Source: an uncultured Chloroflexaceae bacterium
GTDB taxonomy: Bacteria > Chloroflexota > Chloroflexia > Chloroflexales > Chloroflexaceae
Direction of reading: 5' to 3'
Length of the DNA stretch: 6,397 nt
NCBI GenBank assembly: GCA_937141995.1
Contig: CAKZQX010000057.1
Span: forward strand, 1 to 6,397
Under the pieces are notes generated by a model. It worked only from the letters and a program-made list of their open reading frames with translations, did not search any database and had not been told where the DNA came from. Positions 1 to 5,477 of the stretch are shown one piece after another. Both the position numbers and the translations under genes were made by a program. Every line of letters starts with the position of its first letter. Position 1 is the stretch's first letter.

Positions 1-1280
1 GGCGCAGCGGTTGCTGTGGGTACCGTCGTACTGGGTGGGGGGGCGGTGGTTGCTGTCGGCTCAAGTGGTGCGGGCGCGGTTGGCGTGTCGATTACCGCAG
101 CCGCGGCTGTATCGGTCAGTAGGATGGCCGGGTCGGTTGCCGGCAGCGCGGTCGTTGCGCCCACGGGTACCGTCGGTTCGGTTATCTCAGTTGAAATGAT
201 GCCCGCGCCTCGCTCCGGTTCATTCCCATCATCGCGAAAGGCCAGCGCCAGCCCCCCGACCATGACGAGCAGCAGCAGGACGGCAACCAGCGGCACCTGG
301 ATCAACCGGCCCCATGAGCGGGTGGCTGGTGTGGGCGGATTGACCTGCATCGTCTGTGTGGCCGAGGAGGGCGTGCCGGGCACCGTTGGTGCGACGATGG
401 AGGGATGGGAGGCAGCCGGCGGCGGCGCAACCAGCGCCTGGTGCAACGCCTGCACCAGTACACCCGCCGTCGGATAACGCTCGTCGGGATTCTTGGCGAG
501 TGCCCGTAACAGCACCGCATCCACTGCCGGTGAAAGTGTGGGATTGAGCGTTGAGGGTGCCGGCGGCGGCTGGTAGAGATGCGCCATCAGCACTTCCTGC
601 GTGCTGCCGGTAAAGGCACACTGACCCGTCAGCGCGCGGAACCCCAGCATCCCCAGCGCGTAGACATCCGCCCGCCCATCGACGGCGCGGTTGCCAATCT
701 GTTCGGGGGCCATATAATCGGGCGTGCCGATCAGCGCGCCGGTTGTGGTCAGGCCGGGCGTATCGCGCACCTTGGCAATCCCAAAATCGCTCAGATGGGC
801 GGTTGCGCTATCCAGACGCGGCACGGGCGGCGCGGCGGGCGCGAACTCCAGCAGAATATTGCCGGGCTTGATATCCCGGTGGACGATGTTCTGCGTGTGG
901 GCATAATCCAGAGCGCCGGCAACCTGTTCCAGCAGCGGCAGCAGTTCCTCCAGGCGGAGTGTTCCCCGCTCGTTCAATACCTCCTGCAGGGACGGTCCGC
1001 TGAACAATTTCATGGCGATAAAGACAACACCCTGTTCCTCGCCAACATCATAGATCGGGACAACATTGGGATGATCCAGACGAGCGGCAGTAATTGCCTC
1101 GCGTTTGAAGCGCTCAACCAGCGTTTTGTCGGCCAGATATTGCGGATAGAGCACCTTGACGGCAATATCGCGGTGGAGGGTAGCATCATGCGCGCGATAG
1201 ACGGCCGCCATACCGCCATGCCCCAGGAGCGCGGTAATGTTGTACCGCCCAAGATGCTGATTGATAAGCGCGTTAAGCAT
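1..1280 (-). CDS. Membrane-anchored Hanks-type Ser/Thr protein kinase (partial, 3' end off the left edge)
   Basis: The reading frame is open without interruption from ATG at 1280 to the window edge, giving about 426 residues with no stop visible. It phosphorylates proteins on Ser/Thr from the cytoplasmic side of the membrane. All core kinase motifs are present: the glycine loop GHGGMAAVY (20-28), the ATP-anchoring Lys in AVK (K42), the HRDIKPGN catalytic loop (134-141, an RD kinase), DFG (165-167), and GTPDYMAPE (185-193) closing the activation segment. The catalytic domain ends near residue 285. A Pro/Ala/Thr-rich juxtamembrane stretch follows, then one hydrophobic helix at about 328-348 and a Thr/Pro/Ala-rich external stalk that reaches the edge. 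A Pro/Ala-rich insert separates the catalytic loop from DFG. The start is supported by AGGTG seven bases upstream and by the typical LGRY opening at residues 10-13. Any sensor domain lies outside the window. The gene is divergent from the neighbouring penicillin-binding protein, which suggests a cell-wall role. The family call is very secure; the signal sensed is unknown. Confidence 0.96.
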   Translation of the reverse strand, partial: MLNALINQHLGRYNITALLGHGGMAAVYRAHDATLHRDIAVKVLYPQYLADKTLVERFKREAITAARLDHPNVVPIYDVGEEQGVVFIAMKLFSGPSLQEVLNERGTLRLEELLPLLEQVAGALDYAHTQNIVHRDIKPGNILLEFAPAAPPVPRLDSATAHLSDFGIAKVRDTPGLTTTGALIGTPDYMAPEQIGNRAVDGRADVYALGMLGFRALTGQCAFTGSTQEVLMAHLYQPPPAPSTLNPTLSPAVDAVLLRALAKNPDERYPTAGVLVQALHQALVAPPPAASHPSIVAPTVPGTPSSATQTMQVNPPTPATRSWGRLIQVPLVAVLLLLVMVGGLALAFRDDGNEPERGAGIISTEITEPTVPVGATTALPATDPAILLTDTAAAAVIDTPTAPAPLEPTATTAPPPSTTVPTATAA

Positions 1281-1287
1281 GCCACCA

Positions 1288-1292
1288 CACCT
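1288..1292 (-). promoter_or_regulatory. Ribosome binding site of the kinase gene
   Basis: The minus strand reads AGGTG here, seven bases before the ATG at 1280. It is a fair Shine-Dalgarno match at normal spacing and supports this start codon. Confidence 0.6.
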
Positions 1293-1316
1293 GTAATCAC
1301 ATACCGTGAGCGAAGA

Positions 1317-1335
1317 TGTTGCTATTCTATCAACA
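1317..1335. repeat. Imperfect palindrome in the kinase leader
   Basis: The plus strand has TGTTG at 1317-1321 and CAACA at 1331-1335, a perfect 5-bp inverted repeat. The inner bases add a further symmetric TA at two positions. If the kinase promoter at 1390-1398 is right, this lies in the transcribed leader, about 40-60 bases before the start codon. It could be a weak regulator site, a small hairpin, or chance. Confidence 0.3.
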
Positions 1336-1389
1336 ATTGCGAGATGATTGTTCGACGATTTCTCAACAACTTGAACGCAACCACCCCAA

Positions 1390-1398
1390 ATTATAGCA
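1390..1398 (-). promoter_or_regulatory. Extended -10 promoter element for the kinase gene
   Basis: The minus strand reads TGCTATAAT: a perfect TATAAT (1390-1395) with the TGn extension. I find no good TTGACA-like -35 box 16-18 bases upstream, as is common for extended -10 promoters. The expected start of transcription is near 1383, which would leave a leader of about 100 bases. A short inverted repeat, ATAGC-AC-GCTAT (1393-1404), overlaps the element. Confidence 0.55.
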
Positions 1399-1404
1399 CG
1401 CTAT
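1393..1404. repeat. Short inverted repeat overlapping the kinase -10 element
   Basis: ATAGC (1393-1397) and GCTAT (1400-1404) form a perfect 5-bp inverted repeat separated by AC. It covers most of the predicted -10 box of the kinase promoter, a position where a repressor could block RNA polymerase. It is short enough to be chance. Confidence 0.3.
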
Positions 1405-1511
1405 CTCACACTATTCTCAGATCCAACCCACGGGAATTCAAACAGTGGTAAACTAGAGCCAGGGTGCCGTCTGAATATCACACATTTATCAGCCTTTGTA
1501 GTAGACGTGTA

Positions 1512-1520
1512 TGCTATACT
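1512..1520 (+). promoter_or_regulatory. Extended -10 promoter element for the penicillin-binding protein gene
   Basis: TGCTATACT is a TATACT -10 box (1515-1520) with the TGn extension. It differs by one base from the TGCTATAAT of the divergent kinase promoter. There is no convincing -35 box; TTTGTA at 1495-1500 would leave only 14 bases of spacer. Transcription would start near 1527, giving a leader of about 67 bases. Confidence 0.5.
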
Positions 1521-1546
1521 ATGCCGAATGTTTGACCCGGCATAGT
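1518..1546. repeat. Perfect 9-bp inverted repeat at the PBP promoter (candidate operator)
   Basis: ACTATGCCG (1518-1526) is repeated in inverted form as CGGCATAGT (1538-1546), with an 11-base spacer. The left arm begins inside the predicted -10 box and ends about where transcription should start. The left arm would therefore be mostly untranscribed, so a DNA-level operator is more likely than an RNA hairpin. The centre-to-centre spacing of the arms is 20 bp, about two helical turns, which suits a dimeric regulator. Nothing in the window identifies the protein that would bind. Confidence 0.45.
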
Positions 1547-1593
1547 TCCGGCTGATATGGAACCGCACATTTGCTAATCGGTGGATAGAACTT

Positions 1594-4500
1594 ATGACAT
1601 CAGACCGCTATACGCGCAAAACCTATGCTGGTAAGATGGTGCCACGTCGCCCGACTTACCCCCGTTTGCTGCGACGTGGTCGGGCCGTCAATCGTCCGCA
1701 TTCCACGATGACGGGCTTTATCATGCGGGGAATTGGCGTTTTCTTTGTGCTGGCTGTAGTGGTGATTGCCGCGTTTGCCCTCAGCAGTTACAGCGCCTAT
1801 GCGCAGATTACCGCTTCGCTCAAACCCCGCCTGGACGCACTGAACAACCGTGATGTGTTTGAGACATCGCGGATCTATGACCGAAATGGGACGCTGCTCT
1901 ACGAGTTTTTTGATGCCGGCAGACGTACCAATATTGATCTAGCTGATGTCTCGCCGCTGGTCATCAGTGCAACTGTAGCAATTGAGGACAAAACCTTCTT
2001 CACCAATGCCGGCGTGGACTACGAAGGGATTGTCCGCACACTCTACAGCAGCCTCAGCGCCGGCGAGGAGACCGGTGGCGCTTCGACAATTACCCAGCAG
2101 GTGATCAAAAATATTGTCCTGACCGACGAGGAACAGCAGTATGAGAACCGCTATCAGCGCAAGGTCAAAGAGATCTTTCTGGCGCAAGAACTCAACGAAC
2201 TCTACAGCAAAGAAGATATTCTGGAACTTTACCTTAATGAGATCTTCTATGGCAATCTGGCCTATGGTATTGAGGCGGCCAGCCAGACCTACTTTGGGAT
2301 TCCATCCAAAGATCTGAACCTGGCCCAGGCCGCCCTGCTGGCCGGACTGCCGCAACTGCCCACTCAATATAACCCGATCAACCATCTCCAGCGCGATGAA
2401 GAGAGTGGCGTGGGTGTGCTACCGGGGGTGACGCTCGAAGAGGGCTGGGTCAGTCCGGCCTACCAGTTGCCGGCGACGATTGTGCCAACCAAGTGGCGGC
2501 AGATCGCAGTCTTCCGCCAGATGGTGGATGAGGGCTATGTCACCGAGACCCAGGCGCGGGTGGCGATTGCGCAGGATCTGCAGTTTGCGCCCCAGGAAGT
2601 TCCGCTCAATGCGCCCCACTTTGTCTTCTATGTGCGCAACCTGCTCCAGGAGCGCTACGGACAACAACTGGTCAGCGGGGGTGGCCTGGAGATTCATACC
2701 ACGCTCGATCTGGATATGCAGCGGATGGTGCAGGCCAAAGCTGCCGAACATATTAATGGGCTGGATGCACGCAATATTCATAATGCCGCCGTGGTGGTAG
2801 TGCAACCCAATACCGGGCAGATCCTGTCCATGGTCGGCAGTATCGACTATAACGCGGTTGAATCTACCCGCACACCCGGCCAGGATGGCAATGTCCTTGA
2901 TGGGCAGGTCAATGTTGCCACCCGCGAACGGCAACCCGGCTCGGCGCTCAAGCCGTTTACCTACCTGGCGGCGATGGAGCAGGGCATGACGCCTGCCTCG
3001 ATTCTGTGGGATGTGCCTACCGAGTTTCCGCTGACAAATGGCGAGTGGTATGCGCCGGAGAACTACAACAGTCGCTGGAACGGGCCAGTGCGAATCCGTA
3101 CGGCGCTGGCAAACTCGCTCAATATGCCGGCGGTCAAGGCGCTCAAGTTTGCCGGAGTGAACTACACCCTGCAGTTCCTCGACCGGGTGGGCATCAAGTC
3201 GGGCCTCAAGCGGGGCGACGGCTTCTATGGTCTGTCGCTGACGCTGGGCGGCGGCGAGGTGACGCTGCTGGAGTTGACGACCGCCTACAACACGCTGGCA
3301 AATCGCGGGCGTTATATTCCGTCAACACCAATCCTCAAAATCACCGATGGCGACGGCAATGTGCTGGAAGAGTATCGTCCCGGGCGGGGCGAGCAGGTGG
3401 TCGACTCGGGTATGGTCAGCATCATCACCGATATGATGAGCGATGACGAGGCGCGCGAGCCAATCTGGGGGCGCAACAGCAAATTACAACTCTCGCGCCC
3501 GGCGGCCGTCAAGACCGGTACCAGTAATGACTGGCGCGATGCCTGGACGCTCGGCTTTACGCCCTTTGTCACCGTGGGTGTCTGGAGCGGCAACAACAAC
3601 AACGAGCCGACGAGCAAGGTTGAGAGTCTCGAGGGTGGCGGGATCATCTGGCATAATGTTATGGAGGAGTTGTTTGACTGGATCGAGAGTGATCCGAAGT
3701 ACCGCGAACTCTTTAGTGAACCTTTCCCCGGTGACGATATCCAGGAAGAGTTTACGCTAGCGGCCAATGTCCAGAACAAATCGGTATGTCGGCTGCCGGG
3801 ACCGTTTGGCGGCTACAACGAGGAGTTGTTCACAACCGATATGATCCGGGCCAATGCCCGTGAAGAAGGCAACGAAGACGCAGAGTTGCAGGGGCAGATC
3901 GGCGGCGCATGTGATTTTTATCAGCGGTTTACCGTGGTGCGCACCGGCAGTAACAGTGGCGTCAGATACTGTATTCCGCGATCGGGCGACCGCTATCCGC
4001 CCAGTATGCTGACGAGTGTCACCATCTGGAAAACTCCTCCCACCGAGCCGAATGTGCGGGTCCAGTATGTCTGGTCGAGCGGTAGTGCCGGTGGCGGCAA
4101 CTTCCCGCTCTGTTCGTCGCGTATGTTTGTGCGGCCAACGGCAGCCGCAACCAATACGCCTGTGCCACCCACAGCCGTCCCCGCGCCGGCCGAAGGTGCC
4201 GTCCGTATGCCGAATGTCATCGGTCTGGGTGAGAACCAGGCCCGGACGGTCTTACAAAGCCTGGGCGTGAGTGCAATCTACGCGGACTACCAGTCGCGTG
4301 AGCGCATCCCGAATATCTACGACCAGTATGCGCCCTACACCGTCATTAGCTCACAGCCGGGAGTAGGCGCCTGGATTCTCCCCGGCACGACGGTAGTGCT
4401 GGGCATCCGCGGCCCGGATAGCCAGCCGGCCCCGCAACCCGATGTACCGGTGCAACCACAGCCACAGCCACAGCCGCAGCCGCAGCCGCAGCCGGAACCC

Positions 4501-4650
4501 CCACCGCAGGAGCCACAACCGCAGCCGCAGCCGGAACCACCGCCACAGGAGCCACCGCCGGCACCGCCGCAAGACCCGCAGCCGCGGCCAATCTTCCCGC
4601 AGCCGGGGACAGCGGTACCGCTGCCGGGCGTACGGCTGCCGGGGCAGTAA
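1594..4650 (+). CDS. Bifunctional class A penicillin-binding protein (PBP1A-type) with a C-terminal PASTA domain
   Basis: It polymerises glycan strands from lipid II and cross-links their peptides outside the membrane. Order of parts in its 1018 residues: a basic cytoplasmic tail (1-43); one membrane helix (about 46-64); glycosyltransferase family 51 (about 95-275) with catalytic Glu131 in AIEDKTFF, GASTITQQ (162-169) and the conserved KVKE (190-193); and a transpeptidase (about 397-695) with SALK (nucleophile Ser450), SLN (508-510) and KTGT (640-643). A segment with the protein's only four cysteines follows (732, 773, 793, 840), then one PASTA domain (about 870-938) and a Pro/Gln repeat tail (943-1018). 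Both enzymes look intact. The protein is longer than the usual 700-900 residues because of the tail and an insert at about 264-300. ATG 1594 is the first start after the in-frame stop at 1543; GGTGGA about eight bases upstream is a weak ribosome site. It is divergent from the kinase gene. Confidence 0.97.
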   Translation: MTSDRYTRKTYAGKMVPRRPTYPRLLRRGRAVNRPHSTMTGFIMRGIGVFFVLAVVVIAAFALSSYSAYAQITASLKPRLDALNNRDVFETSRIYDRNGTLLYEFFDAGRRTNIDLADVSPLVISATVAIEDKTFFTNAGVDYEGIVRTLYSSLSAGEETGGASTITQQVIKNIVLTDEEQQYENRYQRKVKEIFLAQELNELYSKEDILELYLNEIFYGNLAYGIEAASQTYFGIPSKDLNLAQAALLAGLPQLPTQYNPINHLQRDEESGVGVLPGVTLEEGWVSPAYQLPATIVPTKWRQIAVFRQMVDEGYVTETQARVAIAQDLQFAPQEVPLNAPHFVFYVRNLLQERYGQQLVSGGGLEIHTTLDLDMQRMVQAKAAEHINGLDARNIHNAAVVVVQPNTGQILSMVGSIDYNAVESTRTPGQDGNVLDGQVNVATRERQPGSALKPFTYLAAMEQGMTPASILWDVPTEFPLTNGEWYAPENYNSRWNGPVRIRTALANSLNMPAVKALKFAGVNYTLQFLDRVGIKSGLKRGDGFYGLSLTLGGGEVTLLELTTAYNTLANRGRYIPSTPILKITDGDGNVLEEYRPGRGEQVVDSGMVSIITDMMSDDEAREPIWGRNSKLQLSRPAAVKTGTSNDWRDAWTLGFTPFVTVGVWSGNNNNEPTSKVESLEGGGIIWHNVMEELFDWIESDPKYRELFSEPFPGDDIQEEFTLAANVQNKSVCRLPGPFGGYNEELFTTDMIRANAREEGNEDAELQGQIGGACDFYQRFTVVRTGSNSGVRYCIPRSGDRYPPSMLTSVTIWKTPPTEPNVRVQYVWSSGSAGGGNFPLCSSRMFVRPTAAATNTPVPPTAVPAPAEGAVRMPNVIGLGENQARTVLQSLGVSAIYADYQSRERIPNIYDQYAPYTVISSQPGVGAWILPGTTVVLGIRGPDSQPAPQPDVPVQPQPQPQPQPQPQPEPPPQEPQPQPQPEPPPQEPPPAPPQDPQPRPIFPQPGTAVPLPGVRLPGQ
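4201..4407 (+). other. PASTA domain of the penicillin-binding protein
   Basis: Residues about 870-938 open with VRMPNVIGLGENQARTVLQ and end with SSQPGVGAWILPGTTVVLGI. This is the typical PASTA pattern: a P-x-V-x-G opening, a helix, then Q-x-P-x-x-G and a final strand. PASTA domains bind peptidoglycan or muropeptides in known families. There is only one copy. The middle, between LGVSAIY and TVISSQPG, holds about ten residues more than a minimal PASTA domain, including a Tyr-rich bit (IYDQYAPY). Confidence 0.85.
4453..4554 (+). repeat. Pro/Gln repeat tract with a 39-bp tandem duplication
   Basis: Seven Gln-Pro dipeptides in a row (4453-4494) run into a 13-residue unit, QPQPQPEPPPQEP. The unit occurs twice head to tail, at 4477-4515 and 4516-4554. 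The two 39-base copies differ at four bases, all third codon positions and all silent, so the protein repeat is exact. It probably forms an extended, wall-spanning tail beyond the PASTA domain. Confidence 0.9.
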
Positions 4651-4664
4651 GTCTGGAACAGAGT

Positions 4665-4707
4665 AAGCACATGGACGAAAGCGCATCATGCTTTCGTCCA
4701 TGTGCTT
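4665..4707. terminator. Long perfect hairpin between convergent genes (terminator-like)
   Basis: AAGCACATGGACGAAAGC (4665-4682) is followed by a 7-base loop, GCATCAT, and its exact complement (4690-4707): an 18-bp perfect stem. It begins 15 bases after the stop of the penicillin-binding protein gene. Neither side carries a T-tract, so it is not a textbook Rho-independent terminator. It could still stop or slow transcription from both sides, protect the 3' end of the mRNA, or be a copy of a dispersed genomic palindrome. Confidence 0.65.
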
Positions 4708-4721
4708 CGTCAGGATATTTG

Positions 4722-4754
4722 AAAAATCGTCGCCCAGCCTGCTGGAGGCGATTT
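4722..4754 (-). terminator. Rho-independent terminator of the tetR-like gene
   Basis: Read on the minus strand, TCGC and CCAG (with a 2-base CT bulge) pair with CTGG and GCGA around a CAGG loop. CGATTTTTC follows, so the stem is trailed by five Ts (plus-strand AAAAA, 4722-4726). It starts about 20 bases after the stop at 4773. An alternative pairing of AAATCG with CGATTT also closes the hairpin. Confidence 0.55.
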
Positions 4755-4772
4755 AGTAAATAGCTCCCGGCA

Positions 4773-5450
4773 CTATTCCCACGGCCCCAGCACCGGCTCG
4801 ATGGTGCGGGCAAGCCGGGCAAACGCATTGGCAACCGGCGACAGGCGCAGCAGTCGCCGGCCCAGACGCAGCATATCGCGGGCAAACGCCAGCAGTTGTT
4901 CAGTAGCGCGGTGGCCGGGTGTGCCGTCATACATCCAGAAGAGCAGCATCCCCAGTTGTGCCGCATACAGCACAACGGCGACATCGCGCAACGCCTCCTG
5001 CGGGGGGGCATCGGTTGCGCCCGCCACCAGCGCGACAAAGGCATCCCCGGACAGCGCGCGCACATCGGCAGTCTGGGTGCCTAACACGCCCAACTCATTC
5101 TCCGGCGACATCGAAGCACCCAGGATGGCCCGGAAAAGCTCGCGGTAGGGTTGCATTTGCCCGATCCGAAAGCGCATAATCTGCTCAAAGCGATTTGCCA
5201 GCGGCGCGGCGGGCAGCATGTCAACCTGCGCGGCCAGATCCTGCGCCATCCGCCGGTAAAGCGCCAGCACCAGATCTTCCTTGCGCGCAAAATAGCGATA
5301 GGTCAGCCCGATGGAGCACTCCGCGCCGGCGGCGATATCACGCATGGTCGTCGTGTGATACCCCTTCTGAATAAACAGCGTCAGCGCCGTATCGAGAATG
5401 TGCTCGCGTGTGCGCTCGCCTTTGGGCGTTAAACCGGCTGGTGAATGCAT
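4773..5450 (-). CDS. TetR-family transcriptional regulator
   Basis: A 225-residue protein with the usual TetR plan: an N-terminal helix-turn-helix DNA-binding domain and a larger helical ligand-binding and dimerisation domain. The N-terminal part (about 12-60) shows the family signature: ILDTALTLFIQKGYHTTTMR, DIA at 38-40, and a recognition region CSIGLTYRYFARKEDL (45-60) in which YRYF plus KEDL is diagnostic. The C-terminal domain is Ala/Leu-rich and gives no clue to the ligand. The ATG at 5450 has a poor ribosome site: an AGG lies almost against the start codon, and a weak AGGTAG lies further up. Translation may therefore be coupled to the polyprenyl synthase gene that ends 27 bases upstream. 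I see no separate promoter in that gap. Target genes cannot be told from the sequence. A C-terminal repressor domain of uncertain subfamily is all that can be said. Confidence 0.93.
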   Translation of the reverse strand: MHSPAGLTPKGERTREHILDTALTLFIQKGYHTTTMRDIAAGAECSIGLTYRYFARKEDLVLALYRRMAQDLAAQVDMLPAAPLANRFEQIMRFRIGQMQPYRELFRAILGASMSPENELGVLGTQTADVRALSGDAFVALVAGATDAPPQEALRDVAVVLYAAQLGMLLFWMYDGTPGHRATEQLLAFARDMLRLGRRLLRLSPVANAFARLARTIEPVLGPWE

Positions 5451-5477
5451 ACCTGTGTGACTCTACCTACAAAGCCC

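Noticed and set aside
1..1280. Possible frameshift in the kinase gene
   Set aside because: I read the minus-strand frame codon by codon from 1280 to the edge. It is continuous through all kinase motifs and the membrane helix.
579..1451. A 290-codon open frame on the plus strand opposite the kinase gene
   Set aside because: It is antisense to a kinase with every conserved motif intact, its protein resembles no family I know, and GC-rich genes often leave long open frames on the opposite strand.
1545..1563. GTTCC-N9-GGAAC in the PBP leader as an attenuator or riboswitch stem
   Set aside because: Only five base pairs, no T-run after it, and no further structure. It is too weak to call.
4453..4554. 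Regular short repeats that could suggest a CRISPR array
   Set aside because: The period is 6 or 39 bases, there are no unique spacers, and the tract is in frame inside a coding gene.
4335..4670. A Gly/Cys-rich (GCGCG) open frame on the minus strand, resembling a repeat protein
   Set aside because: It is the antisense reading of the CAGCCG repeats in the PBP tail, with no start context of its own.
4346..5065. A 239-codon open frame on the minus strand across the PBP tail, the hairpin and the tetR-like gene
   Set aside because: Its Ala/Pro/Val-rich sequence is what the Pro/Gln repeat gives in another frame. It overlaps two clear genes and the intergenic hairpin.
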